Assembly: GCF_028882275.1 (NCBI RefSeq)
Contig: NZ_JARBUT010000001.1
Coordinates: forward strand, 434,001-498,000
Length of the DNA stretch: 64,000 nt
Reading direction: 5' to 3'
Source: Nocardiopsis sp. N85
GTDB taxonomy: Bacteria; Actinomycetota; Actinomycetes; Streptosporangiales; Streptosporangiaceae
A model generated the notes under the pieces. The model saw nothing but the letters and a program-made list of their open reading frames with translations, searched no databases and was not told the DNA's origin. The position numbers and the translations under genes are program-made. Positions 1 through 10,123 of this stretch are shown here, one piece after another; within the stretch, counting starts at the first letter, position 1, and every line of letters begins with the position of its first letter.

Positions 1-1277
1 CCCAGCGGTTCGCGGCTGGTGGTCAGCACGCGCAGCCCCGGCGCGGCCCCCAGCAGCCGGGTCACCAGGTCCGCCACCGACGCGATCAGGTGCTCGCAGT
101 TGTCCAGGACCACCAGGGCCGGCTCCTGCCCCAGGGACTCGGCGATGCGGGCGGTCATCGGCCGGGCCGACCCCATGCGGGGGGTCTCGTCGTGGATGCC
201 CAGTACGGCGGCGACGTCGTCGGCCACCCCGTCACCGGCGTCGCCGTCGCGCCCCGAGAGCTCCACGAACCACACGGGGCCGAACCGGCCGTCCTCGACG
301 CCGACCGAGGCCAGGGCCATGGTGGTCTTGCCGACCCCGCCGGGGCCGAGCAGTGTGGTCAGCCGTGACTCGGTGAGGTTCCGGCGTACCTCGGCGACAC
401 AGGCGTCCCGTCCCACCACATCGGTGACGGGAGCGGGGACCGAACCCCGGGACCTCCCGGAGGGCGCCGTCGTCCCGGTCGCCACGACGTGGGGGTGATG
501 CTCCGTCGCCGCCCGAGGCGGAGCGGCCGGGGTCAGGGCGGGGGACTGGGCGAGGATGTCCTCGTACAGCCGGGTGATCTCCGGCCCCGGGTCCACGCCG
601 AGCTCCTCGGTCAGCGACTCGCGCAGCCTCCGGTGGCTCTCCAACGCCTCGCCCTGGCGGCCCGCGCGGTACAAAGCGAGCATGTGCGCCGCCCGCAGCC
701 GCTCCCGGACGGGGTGCTCGCGCACCAGCTCACCGAGTTCGGCGACCAGTTCGGGGCCCTCGCCCAGGTCCAACCTGGCCCGGACGCGGTCCTCCAGGGC
801 GGCCAGCCTCATCTCCTCCCACCGGGCCAGGGGCGCCGCGGCGAAGGGGGCGTCGGCGTGGTCGGCCAGGGCCGGGCCCCGCCACAGCGCCAACGCCTCG
901 TTCAGGATCCGCACCCGTTCCCGGGGGGCCTCGGCGGCACGGGCCGCGGTGATCAGGACCTCGAACCGGCCCGCGTCCACGTCGTCGGCGTCCACCCGCA
1001 GCCGGTAGCCGGACGGGCCCGACGCCACCCGGACGCGGTAGCCGGGCTCGGCCCGGTCCAGGGCGCCGCGCAGGCGGGACACCGCGGTCTGCACCGCACC
1101 CGCCGGATCCGGGGGAGGGGCGTCCCACAGCTCGTCGATCAGCCGGTCGACCGATACGGCCTCGTCACGGTGGGCGAGCAGCAGGGCCGCCAGGGCGCGC
1201 ACCTTGGCCCCCGGTACGCGCACGGTCGTGCCCTCGTCGGTCCACACTGCCAACGGCCCCAGCACCCCGAATCGCAT
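1..1277 (-). CDS. AfsR/SARP-family transcriptional regulator, C-terminus cut by window edge
   Basis: 425 codons are visible. The protein begins MRFGVLGPLAVW, which is the typical start of SARP proteins. Residues 1-95 look like the OmpR/PhoB-type winged helix, and residues about 96-245 like the bacterial transcriptional activation domain (AHMLALYRAGRQGEALESH region). After a linker, residues about 280-425 begin an NB-ARC type ATPase with a P-loop GPGGVGKTT near residue 315 and a Walker B-like LVVLDNCEHL. This order is that of AfsR-like activators, which often control secondary metabolism. The remaining ATPase and any TPR part lie to the left of the window. No pathway target is visible here; the divergent neighbour is an ene-reductase. 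The family call is firm and the target unknown. Confidence 0.93.
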   Translation of the reverse strand, partial: MRFGVLGPLAVWTDEGTTVRVPGAKVRALAALLLAHRDEAVSVDRLIDELWDAPPPDPAGAVQTAVSRLRGALDRAEPGYRVRVASGPSGYRLRVDADDVDAGRFEVLITAARAAEAPRERVRILNEALALWRGPALADHADAPFAAAPLARWEEMRLAALEDRVRARLDLGEGPELVAELGELVREHPVRERLRAAHMLALYRAGRQGEALESHRRLRESLTEELGVDPGPEITRLYEDILAQSPALTPAAPPRAATEHHPHVVATGTTAPSGRSRGSVPAPVTDVVGRDACVAEVRRNLTESRLTTLLGPGGVGKTTMALASVGVEDGRFGPVWFVELSGRDGDAGDGVADDVAAVLGIHDETPRMGSARPMTARIAESLGQEPALVVLDNCEHLIASVADLVTRLLGAAPGLRVLTTSREPL

Positions 1278-1440
1278 GCCGGAAAGCCTATACGCGGCCC
1301 CTCGGGCCCGGTCTCGGGTGAGAGCCGGGTCACGACAGCGGGCGGACAGCGCGCGGCAAGGGGACGGACGGCGCTCCGTCCTAGGTTCCGAGTGTTCCCG
1401 AGGGCGCGGCCCTCACCATCGAGAACCCCGGAGGACCACC

Positions 1441-2505
1441 GTGAACGAGTCCCTGTTCCAGCCGACGAAGATCGGTCGGTACGAGGCGGCCAACCGCCTG
1501 TTCATGGCCCCGATGACCCGTTCGCGCGCCTACGGCGGCCGCCCGGACGCGCTCGTCGCCGAATACTACGCCCAGCGGGCGGCCGCCGGACTGATCATCA
1601 CCGAGGGCGTCCAGCCCAACGTGCGCGGCCAGGGCTACATCGACACCCCCGGTCTGCACGGGCCCGAGCAGGTGGAGGCGTGGAAGGCCGTCACCGGTGC
1701 CGTCCACGAGCGCGGCGGGCTCATCTTCGCGCAGATCATGCACACCGGCCGCATCGGCCACCCGTTCCTGTACCCGGACGGTGGCCTGCCGGTGGGCCCG
1801 TCCCCGGTCGCCTCGGGCGAGTCGCTGTTCGACGGCTCGGGCATGGTCCCGCACCCGGTGCCCCGGGAGCTGACCGTCGCGGAGATCCAGGAGGTCGTGG
1901 ACGACTTCGCCGCGGCCGCCGGCAACGCGATCGCCGCCGGTTTCGACGGGGTGGAGCTGCACGGGGCCAACGGCTACCTGATCAACCAGTTCCTCTCGGA
2001 CGAGTCCAACCTCCGGGACGACGAGTACGGGGGCGACGCCGAGCGCCGTTCCCGGTTCGCGATCGAGGTGGTGGACGCGGTGGCCGACGCCATCGGAGCC
2101 GACCGCACCGCCCTGCGCATCTCGCCGTCGAACGGCTACAACGGCATCGTCCAGAGCGACCCGGTCGAGCAGTACACGGCCCTGCTGGAAGGGTTGCGCC
2201 ACCGTTCCGACCTGGCCTTCCTGCACACCGCGCAGATCGGTGGCGCCGAGCACACCCCGCTGGTCCGCGAGCTGTGGGAGGGGACCCTGGTCGTCAACCC
2301 GGCGACGGGGCTGGACCTGTCGGGCGTGGACACGGCCCTGGGGCGGGGCGCCGACGCGGTGGCCCTGGGCGCGGCCTGGCTGGCCAACCCCGACCTGGAC
2401 GTCCGCCTGCGCGCGGGCGCCCCGCTCAACGAGCCGGACGCCGCGACCTTCTACGGCGGCGACCACTCCGGGTACACCGACTACCCGTACCTCCAGAGCG
2501 CCTGA
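1441..2505 (+). CDS. Old Yellow Enzyme family NADH:flavin oxidoreductase / alkene reductase
   Basis: 354 residues, the usual length for a single-domain FMN-containing OYE. A GTG start at 1441 is chosen because GGAGG lies just upstream and because homologues begin with FxPxKIG; the open frame extends further up without such signals. Visible family features are NRLFMAPMTRSRA (FMN-binding N-terminus), a long GVELHGANGYLINQFL segment and the barrel end LGAAWLANPDLDVRLR. The family reduces activated C=C bonds using NAD(P)H; the physiological substrate cannot be read from sequence. The gene stands alone, divergent from the AfsR-like regulator with 163 bp between them, and is closed by a perfect 21-bp hairpin. 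Confidence 0.93.
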   Translation: MNESLFQPTKIGRYEAANRLFMAPMTRSRAYGGRPDALVAEYYAQRAAAGLIITEGVQPNVRGQGYIDTPGLHGPEQVEAWKAVTGAVHERGGLIFAQIMHTGRIGHPFLYPDGGLPVGPSPVASGESLFDGSGMVPHPVPRELTVAEIQEVVDDFAAAAGNAIAAGFDGVELHGANGYLINQFLSDESNLRDDEYGGDAERRSRFAIEVVDAVADAIGADRTALRISPSNGYNGIVQSDPVEQYTALLEGLRHRSDLAFLHTAQIGGAEHTPLVRELWEGTLVVNPATGLDLSGVDTALGRGADAVALGAAWLANPDLDVRLRAGAPLNEPDAATFYGGDHSGYTDYPYLQSA

Positions 2506-2510
2506 CGCCG

Positions 2511-2562
2511 AACGGTCCGCCGCCCGCGTCCTCGTCGGCCGGGACGCGGGCGGCGGACCGTT
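2511..2562. terminator. Perfect 21-bp inverted repeat, terminator of the OYE gene
   Basis: The arms at 2511-2531 and 2542-2562 are exactly complementary with a 10-nt loop, starting 6 nt after the stop codon. No U-tract follows, as is common for actinobacterial terminators. Confidence 0.85.
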
Positions 2563-3048
2563 CCCGGAGAGCGGTGTCGACCGCGACCTTCTCGGCCTCG
2601 GCCGGAGCCTCCTCATCGACGTCGGTCGGTGTCCCGGGCGGGGTCGCCTCCCGAGTGAACGGACCCGGGGTCGAGTGAGCGCCGGGGTGGACGTCGACGC
2701 GCGGGAAAGGAGAAATCCCGCCGGGGGACAGGCGCTGCCGTCGTCCGCGGCTTACGTGTACACGGCGCGGCGCGACGGCGGCCTCGGGTGTTGGCCGCAC
2801 CCTGGGTCCCCCGGCGGGATTCGAACGACCCCCCTAGCACTGAAGGGTTCGGGTCAATGGTACAGACCTCTCCTTTGTATCTCGAAGTCGAGGTATCGGT
2901 TTTCTCGAAAACGAGATATCGATGGCGAGGGGCGGATGAATCCCGGTCATCCCCGTGTTCAAGGAAACGCAGGTCACGTGAGACGCATCCCATCATGTGG
3001 ACGGGGAGTACCGGCATTTCCGGGCCGTCTGCTAGCGTGGCCCCCATC
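2563..3048. other. Intergenic stretch before leuA: two operator-like dyads, no gene
   Basis: I see no convincing gene here. The stretch holds two tandem near-palindromes (2878-2918, listed separately). A TAGCGT hexamer at 3033-3038 sits 10 nt before the ATG of the leuA leader peptide and is the best -10 candidate. A T-arm-like string near 2809-2826 was considered as a tRNA remnant and rejected. Confidence 0.5.
2878..2918. promoter_or_regulatory. Two tandem MarR-like operator dyads
   Basis: TATCTCGAAGTCGAGGTA (2878-2895, one mismatch from a perfect dyad) is followed by TTTCTCGAAAACGAGATA (2901-2918, two mismatches). Their centres are 23 bp apart, about two helical turns. The half-site TATCTCGA resembles sites used by MarR-type repressors, but no such gene is adjacent. 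The binding protein is unknown. Confidence 0.45.
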
Positions 3049-3096
3049 ATGCTGTGCGAGCTGCTCCTTCTTAGCGGCCGCGGCGGGGGTCGTTAG
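3049..3096 (+). CDS. leuA leader peptide (leucine attenuator)
   Basis: This 15-codon frame encodes MLCELLLLSGRGGGR with four consecutive leucine codons (CTG CTC CTT CTT) and five in total. It lies 84 nt upstream of leuA in the same direction. There is no Shine-Dalgarno sequence, but a -10-like TAGCGT 10 nt upstream suggests a leaderless start. Its end overlaps the hairpin-forming region that follows. This is the classical arrangement of a ribosome-mediated attenuator: stalling on Leu codons when leucyl-tRNA is scarce would change RNA folding ahead of leuA. Leucine-rich leader peptides before leuA are known from actinobacteria. Confidence 0.75.
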   Translation: MLCELLLLSGRGGGR

Positions 3097-3120
3097 TACG
3101 GGTCGGCTCCCTCGCCGCGG
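3078..3120 (+). promoter_or_regulatory. Attenuator hairpin of leuA
   Basis: CCGCGGCGGGGG (3078-3089) pairs with CCCTCGCCGCGG (3109-3120), giving a 12-bp stem with one G-U pair. The left arm lies inside the leader-peptide frame just after the Leu codons, so a stalled ribosome would compete with this stem. I did not work out the full set of alternative structures. Confidence 0.6.
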
Positions 3121-3150
3121 GGCTTCGGCTTGTCCACGGTCGGCCATTGA

Positions 3151-4881
<1,731 letters not shown>

Positions 4882-4891
4882 CACGATCCGA

Positions 4892-4924
4892 CGTGGGGCC
4901 CGCGGCGACGCCGCGGGCCCCACG
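4892..4924. terminator. Bidirectional hairpin between leuA and the DUF2625 gene
   Basis: A perfect 15-bp stem (4892-4906 with 4910-4924) has a 3-nt loop and sits exactly between two convergent genes. Confidence 0.9.
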
Positions 4925-4928
4925 CCCG

Positions 4929-5660
4929 TCACAGGGTCCCGAACGGGCCGGGGTCGGCCCCGCCCATCCCGGTGCGGAACTCCCGGTGCAGCGCCACCAG
5001 CTCGCCGAACGGCACCGGCCGCCGGGAGACCGCCGCCGGGTTCCGCGCGGCCTCCTTCGTCCACAGGGACGGGGACGCCGCCAACCCCTGGTCCGGTGTC
5101 AACCCCGCCACCGACTCCCGCCACCCGGGCCAGCGCAGATCGGCGTAGAAGTTCTCCAGGTTGTGCTCCTCCAGCATCCACGGCAGCCACGAGGAGTAGG
5201 CGGCCTCCAGCGGCTCCCACGCCAGGGAGTCGGGGGCGAAGTACACCATCTCCCCGGGGCGCCCCGGATACCGGTCGTCCTCGCAACCGGGGCCGTTGAG
5301 CGCGAAGATCCCGCCCAGCACGTCGTGCCCCACGATCAGGCGCACCGGGGGCCCGTGCACCACCGCGGCGCTCAGGTCGTTCACCTCGCCCAGACCGGGC
5401 AGCTCCGGGCCGCCGCCCCCGTACACCCGCAACCATCCGTCGTCCACGAGCAGGCCGCCGCTCTCCAGCGCCATCGCGCCGAGGAACGAACGCGCCGTGA
5501 TCTGCAACCGGTGCAGGCAGGTCCGCCCCCTGTCCGGGTCGCCGGGCAGCGCGCGCACCGGCACCCGCGCGCGTTCCAGGTGTTCGATCACCACCGGCCA
5601 ACCGGGCCGTTCCACCTCGACCAGCTCACTGAGTTCGCGCACCCGTACCCTCCCACCCAT
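4929..5660 (-). CDS. DUF2625 family protein
   Basis: 243 residues, soluble, with no signal peptide or membrane segment. The stretch LESGGLLVDDGWLRVYGGG followed by LGEVNDL and a WLPWMLEEHNLENFYADLRW segment matches what I recall of DUF2625, a family of unknown function also present in enterobacteria. It is a single gene facing leuA tail to tail and divergent from the TerD-like gene, with 105 bp between the starts. Nothing in the context suggests a role. Confidence 0.8.
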   Translation of the reverse strand: MGGRVRVRELSELVEVERPGWPVVIEHLERARVPVRALPGDPDRGRTCLHRLQITARSFLGAMALESGGLLVDDGWLRVYGGGGPELPGLGEVNDLSAAVVHGPPVRLIVGHDVLGGIFALNGPGCEDDRYPGRPGEMVYFAPDSLAWEPLEAAYSSWLPWMLEEHNLENFYADLRWPGWRESVAGLTPDQGLAASPSLWTKEAARNPAAVSRRPVPFGELVALHREFRTGMGGADPGPFGTL

Positions 5661-5765
5661 CTGTTCGCCGCGGTGCCGCTCACCCTAGTACCGCCCCCGG
5701 ACACCTCGCCCGGGGGCGGGAAAATCCCTGGCGGGCGGGATTCCCGCGATGGGACCATTCCGGGC

Positions 5766-7964
5766 ATGGTGCACACCGAGATCATCCAGCGGACCCTGCG
5801 GGTCCCCCTCCCGGCGGCCGGGCCCGGCGACGGCACGGCCGCGGTGCGGCGGCTGGACGCCGCGCTGCTGTCCCTCGGGTTCGCGCTCACCGCGGACCTG
5901 CGCACCCACCTGGAGGGACTGGCCCCCGACGCGGTGCTGCGCACCGCGGCCCCCCTGCTCGCCGCCGTCCGCGAACTCGTCGGCGCCGCGGCCGAGCACA
6001 ACGTGTACTTCACCGACTTCCCCGAGAACGTCCCCGACACCGTGGACTTCTGGCTGGAGTGCCTGGTCTCCGCGGTCACCGACCCGGCCCACCGGGACGC
6101 GGTGGTTTCGGACCCCGACGGCCTGGACCTGCTCTCCCTGCCCGCCTACGGACGCCTCCGGCACACCTACGCCGAGCTCGCGGCCGTCCGCGACGCCTTC
6201 GTCGCCGGGGCCGAGGACCGGTGGACCCTGTTGCACCTGGGCGGAACGTTGGAGGAGGAGACCCGCCGGCTCTACACCGACCTGGCCGGATCCACCGTGC
6301 CGCTCGCCGACGCCGACCGCGACCTGCTGGGCCGCCTGGCCGCCGCGTGCCCCGACCACGAGCCGCCCGCGATCCCCGTCCGGGAGAACCGCGCCGTGGT
6401 CAACGCCGCCCGCGTCCGAGCCGGGCTGTCGCCCGTGCTCGACACCGTCACGGACGTCCTGCGCCTGGCCCAGGCCCTGTCCGGCGGCGACCCCACCCTG
6501 GTGGAGCCCAAGCGCCTGCGCTCCTTCACCCGGCGCGAACGCCGCCTGCTGCTCACCGCGCTGGACGGCGTCGTCGCCGCCGACCCCGGCAAGCTGGCCG
6601 ATGTGGGCCGCCGGGTCCAGGGCTGGAAGCGCCTGGGCGAGGGGCTGCACCCGCACGAGTACCCGGCGCTGGGCCACGCCCGCGACGTGTTCGCCGTGGC
6701 CCGGGGCGACAAGCGCGTGCGCACCCTCGCCGCCCGGGTGGAGGCCGCGTTCGGCGCCGGTGACGTCCCGGCCGCCGTCCACCTGCTGGCCGGGGCGCCC
6801 GGAACCCTGGTCCGGTCCCTGGACCGGATCATGGTCGCGGGCGGCCCCGCCGTCACCGGCCTGCTGGTCGAACACCTGAACGCGGTCGGCCACCGGGTGG
6901 CCGGCCGGGTGCTGGCCTCGGCCCGCGAACAGCTCGCCAACCGGAGCCTGCCCGGCTCGGTGCGGCTGTTCGCCAACGAGACCGCCCGCGGCTGGACGGT
7001 CGCGGACACCCGGCCGCCGCTGCCCGAGGCCGACACGGCCGCGGTGACCGCCGCCCTGGACGCGCTGATCGCCCGCCGCCTGCCCGACGTGGACCTGCTG
7101 CTGGTCGACCCGGCGGTGCGGGGCGTGGCGGTCCCGCGCTCGGGCCGTGGAACCTCGAAGGGGCTGGGGGTGCTGCCGCGCGGCAGCGTCACGGCGGTGG
7201 AGGGAGAGCGGCTGCGCTTCTTCGTGCACTGGGCCGACGGCCCGGACACCACTACCGACCTGGACCTGTCGGTGATGCTGCTCGGTGCGGACTTCGCCCC
7301 CGTCGGACAGGTCTCCTGGACCAACCTCCAGAGCACCGGGGTCGTGCACTCCGGCGACCTGGTGGAGGCCCCGGCGCCCGGCGGCGCCACCGAGATGATC
7401 GATCTGGAGCCCGCCGCGCTGGACCCGAAGGTGCGGTACGTGGTGCCCCAGGTGCTGGTGTACAGCGGCGACCGGTTCACCTTCCTGCCCGAGGCGTTCT
7501 TCGGCTACCTGTCGCTGGACACCGTGCAGCAGGGGATGCCGTTCGAGCCGCGCACCGTCCGGGTCCGCTCCGACCTGGAGGGGGAGTCGCGGGTACTGGT
7601 GCCGCTGGCTTTCGCCAAGGGGGAGGACGGGACCTGGTCGGCCCGCTGGACGCACCTGTTCCTGGCGGCGGACGAGCAGTTCAACCGGGTCGAGGAGACC
7701 GGGGTCCCGGGGAGCCTGCTGGCCCGGGGGGTGCTGTCGCGGCGGTACCTGACCGTCGGCGACCTGGTCGACCTGATGGCCGAACGCGGTGTCCGGGTGC
7801 GCGAGGCGGGTCCGCTCACGCAGGAGGAGGCGGAGGGGCTGCGTGTGGGTTACGTCGGCACGGAGCTCCCGGAGGGGCTGCCGGAGGGCGTGGAGGCGAT
7901 CACCCTGCCGGCGCTGGCCTCGCTGCTCCCCGACACCGGTCCCGAACCCGAGCCGGTGTCCTGA
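5766..7964 (+). CDS. Large cytoplasmic protein with TerD-like C-terminal domain (MXAN_6230/SCO0854-like)
   Basis: 732 residues from the ATG at 5766; the frame is open far upstream, but that part is a GC-rich shadow of leuA. Residues about 1-460 are helical, with blocks such as LLSLPAYGRL, IPVRENRAVVN, VTDVLRLAQALSGGDPTLVE and WKRLGEGLHPHEYP, which I associate with the MXAN_6230/SCO0854 family. Residues about 480-590 (DLDLSVMLLG, STGVVHSGD, VYSGDRFTFLPEAFFGYL) look like a TerD fold, the calcium-binding domain of tellurite-resistance and stress proteins. The RING finger reported for that family is absent here, since no Cys cluster is seen. The exact role is unknown. The TerD assignment is fairly strong; the family name is from memory. 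Confidence 0.72.
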   Translation: MVHTEIIQRTLRVPLPAAGPGDGTAAVRRLDAALLSLGFALTADLRTHLEGLAPDAVLRTAAPLLAAVRELVGAAAEHNVYFTDFPENVPDTVDFWLECLVSAVTDPAHRDAVVSDPDGLDLLSLPAYGRLRHTYAELAAVRDAFVAGAEDRWTLLHLGGTLEEETRRLYTDLAGSTVPLADADRDLLGRLAAACPDHEPPAIPVRENRAVVNAARVRAGLSPVLDTVTDVLRLAQALSGGDPTLVEPKRLRSFTRRERRLLLTALDGVVAADPGKLADVGRRVQGWKRLGEGLHPHEYPALGHARDVFAVARGDKRVRTLAARVEAAFGAGDVPAAVHLLAGAPGTLVRSLDRIMVAGGPAVTGLLVEHLNAVGHRVAGRVLASAREQLANRSLPGSVRLFANETARGWTVADTRPPLPEADTAAVTAALDALIARRLPDVDLLLVDPAVRGVAVPRSGRGTSKGLGVLPRGSVTAVEGERLRFFVHWADGPDTTTDLDLSVMLLGADFAPVGQVSWTNLQSTGVVHSGDLVEAPAPGGATEMIDLEPAALDPKVRYVVPQVLVYSGDRFTFLPEAFFGYLSLDTVQQGMPFEPRTVRVRSDLEGESRVLVPLAFAKGEDGTWSARWTHLFLAADEQFNRVEETGVPGSLLARGVLSRRYLTVGDLVDLMAERGVRVREAGPLTQEEAEGLRVGYVGTELPEGLPEGVEAITLPALASLLPDTGPEPEPVS

Positions 7965-8164
7965 AAACCCGGTGACATCCGGCCGCCCCGCTCGCTAACG
8001 TTGCGGACAGGGCGGCACCGCGACGACTTCCTTCTCGTAACTCTCACGGACCCAGTCGTCGCACTCTCCGCCCACGTAGTACCCGAGGCACCGGGGGTGC
8101 TTCCTTCTAACCCTCTTCGGAGGGCTCCGCTGCTAACGGTTCAGCGCTCCCACCCTCCTCATCG

Positions 8165-8210
8165 ATACGGCGAAGGGCCGCACCCCGCGGGGTGCGGCCC
8201 TTCGCCGTAT
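8165..8210. terminator. Perfect 22-bp inverted repeat between convergent genes
   Basis: The arms at 8165-8186 and 8189-8210 are exactly complementary with almost no loop. The repeat separates the TerD-like gene from the CAP gene and should stop transcription from both sides. Confidence 0.9.
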
Positions 8211-8220
8211 GCGTGTGGAC

Positions 8221-9063
8221 TCACTCCCAGCCGAACTTCTGGGTCCAGGCGTTGCCGGACTCGCCGACACCGATCGCCTTCAGCCCGCAGTTGAGGATGT
8301 TGGCGCGGTGGCCCTCGCTGTTCATCCAGGCGTCCATCACCTGCGCGGCGCTGGTCTGCCCCTTGGCGACGTTCTCGGCCCCCCACGCGTCGTAGCCGTG
8401 GCGGGCGGCCCGCTCGCCGGGGCCCTCGCCATCGGGGTTCTGGTGGCTCATGTAGTTCCGCCGGTCCATGTCCTCGCTGTGCTCCTGCGCGGCGCCGGTG
8501 AGTCGCGAGTCCACGCGCAGTGAGGAGCAGCCGGCACCGGCGCGCTCGGCGTTGACCAGTCGCACGACCTCGTCGGTCACGGCCGAGGACGTCCCTCCGC
8601 CTCCGCCCCCGCCTCCGCCGGACCCGCCTTGGCCGCCGCCCGCGCTCTCGCCGCCACCGCCACCACCGCTACCGCCGTCACTCTCCTCACGGCCGTCGTC
8701 CTCCCGTTCCTCGGGCGAGGACGACGCGGTGACGTCGGCGCTCTGAGGTTCGTTGTCCCCGGCCGGCGAGGGCACCGGGATCGGTGCGTCATCGCCGGGC
8801 GTCACGAAGAAGTCGTCCTCTTCGGAGGCGTCCGGGGCGGGCGGGTCCGTGGAGACGGACGAGGTCGACCCGTCGGGCACCGCGGACCCGTCCGCGGTGT
8901 TGCGAAAGGGGTTCAGTTCCTCTCCGGTCCCCGTGACCAGCAGCGTTCCGGCCAGGGTCAACCCGAGGGGGACCGCCGCCAACGTGACGAAGAAGGGCAC
9001 CGATCGCCTGCGCCGGGAGCGCCGGGTGCTCGTTCGTCGTGTGCCTCGACGACCACGCGCCAT
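8221..9063 (-). CDS. Secreted or membrane-anchored CAP (SCP/PR1) domain protein
   Basis: 280 residues from the ATG at 9063, chosen because GAGGAG lies 8 nt upstream; the frame continues further without such a signal. A very basic N-terminus (RRGTRRTSTRRSRRRR) precedes one hydrophobic segment at about residues 22-43. An acidic Ser/Pro linker and a long Gly-rich spacer follow at about 60-150. The CAP domain occupies about 155-280, with VNAERAGAGC, a GAENVAKG segment and WMNSEGHRANIL. Actinobacterial CAP proteins are extracytoplasmic and their activity is mostly unknown. The Gly/Ser spacer suggests display through the cell wall. Confidence 0.9.
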   Translation of the reverse strand: MARGRRGTRRTSTRRSRRRRSVPFFVTLAAVPLGLTLAGTLLVTGTGEELNPFRNTADGSAVPDGSTSSVSTDPPAPDASEEDDFFVTPGDDAPIPVPSPAGDNEPQSADVTASSSPEEREDDGREESDGGSGGGGGGESAGGGQGGSGGGGGGGGGTSSAVTDEVVRLVNAERAGAGCSSLRVDSRLTGAAQEHSEDMDRRNYMSHQNPDGEGPGERAARHGYDAWGAENVAKGQTSAAQVMDAWMNSEGHRANILNCGLKAIGVGESGNAWTQKFGWE

Positions 9064-9391
9064 GATCGATCTCCTCTGGAAATGGACTGGAACGGGCGTT
9101 CTCGACCGCCCGAGTCGGGGTTCGTACCCTCGGGCGGCTTTGCGCTCGCCCATGGCAACGTGACTTCTCGTCGGCCGGGCGCCGGAAGGCCGCACGTCGG
9201 CGTGGCGACGCCGGTGGTGCCGCGGGGGAAAGGCGGCGGACCCGACGAGTGACGTCTAGCGCGTGAGAGTAGACCAAATATCTCGAAAAGGGAATCCAAA
9301 ACGTAATCAACCTGGTCAAGGGGGTGCGCGTCCGGCGTATGTGGTCAGGTCGGGCGCGAGGACGGTCACCGGCATCCGCGACAATGGGGGA
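9064..9391. other. Divergent intergenic region between the CAP gene and recO
   Basis: No gene is seen. It contains a 9-bp stem (9106-9114 with 9129-9137) that would lie in the 5' untranslated region of the CAP gene. An A/T-rich patch around 9270-9305 (ATATCTCGAAAAGGG) probably belongs to the promoters. ACAATG at 9381-9386, just before the recO GTG, looks like a -10 element for a nearly leaderless transcript. Confidence 0.5.
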
Positions 9392-10123
9392 GTGAGCCTC
9401 TACCGTGACGAGGGCGTCGTCCTGCGCAACCAGAAGCTGGGCGAGGCCGATCGCATCATCACCCTCCTGACCCGACGCCACGGCCTCGTCCGGGCCGTGG
9501 GCAAGGGCGTGCGGCGTACCCGGTCGCGATTCGGCGCCCGGCTGGAACCCTGCACCCACGTCGACCTACAGCTCCACTCCGGGCGCACCTTGGACGTCGT
9601 CACCCAGGCCGAGACCGTGCGCGCCTACGGTGAGGCGATCGTCACCGACTACGCCCGCTACACGGCCGCCACCGCCATGCTGGAGACGGCCGAGAAGGTC
9701 GTCGCCGTCGAGAAGGACCCGGCCCTGCGCCAGTTCCTCCTGCTCCTCGGCGCGCTGCGTACCCTGGGTGAGGGCACCCACGACGCCCGGCTGGTCCTGG
9801 ACGCCTACCTGCTGCGCTCCCTGGCGGTGGCCGGATACGCCCCGGCCCTGTCCGAGTGCGCCCGGTGCGGCGGCCGGGGGGAGCACCGTTCCTTCGCGAT
9901 CCACGCCGGTGGAACGGTGTGCTCGGTGTGCCGCCCCCACGGCAGCGTGCACCCCTCACCCGACACGATCCGCCTCATGTCGTCACTGCTCGGCGGGGAT
10001 TGGGCGGCCGCGGACGCCAGCGACCCGCAGCACCGGTCCGAGTGCAGCGGTCTGGTCGCGGCCTACCTACAGTGGCACCTGGAAAACGGAATCCGATCAC
10101 TGCGCCATGTGGAGCGTTCTTGA
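9392..10123 (+). CDS. recO: DNA repair protein RecO
   Basis: 243 residues. It begins [20 protein letters not shown], the standard N-terminal OB-fold start of RecO. A zinc-binding pair CARC (about residue 160) and CSVC (about 180) is present, as in most Gram-positive RecO proteins. RecO loads RecA onto SSB-coated single-stranded DNA together with RecR. The GTG at 9392 is preceded by GGGGGA. The stop overlaps the TTG start of uppS (TTGA), so the two are translationally coupled; recO followed by uppS is a conserved actinobacterial order. Confidence 0.97.
   Translation: MSLYRDEGVVLRNQKLGEADRIITLLTRRHGLVRAVGKGVRRTRSRFGARLEPCTHVDLQLHSGRTLDVVTQAETVRAYGEAIVTDYARYTAATAMLETAEKVVAVEKDPALRQFLLLLGALRTLGEGTHDARLVLDAYLLRSLAVAGYAPALSECARCGGRGEHRSFAIHAGGTVCSVCRPHGSVHPSPDTIRLMSSLLGGDWAAADASDPQHRSECSGLVAAYLQWHLENGIRSLRHVERS

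Noticed and set aside
1..1277. The AfsR/SARP gene as part of a biosynthetic cluster inside the window
   Set aside because: The genes to its right are an ene-reductase and housekeeping leuA, with no cluster enzymes; any cluster would lie to the left of the window.
2809..2840. tRNA 3'-end-like string on the minus strand (GTTCGAATCCCGCCGGGGGA)
   Set aside because: The T-stem does not pair, no 5' acceptor half or anticodon arm was found, and the loop match alone can occur by chance.
8001..8160. Small plus-strand gene between the TerD-like gene and the CAP terminator
   Set aside because: The open frame lacks a ribosome binding site and continues through the perfect terminator hairpin at 8165-8210 into the CAP gene antisense.
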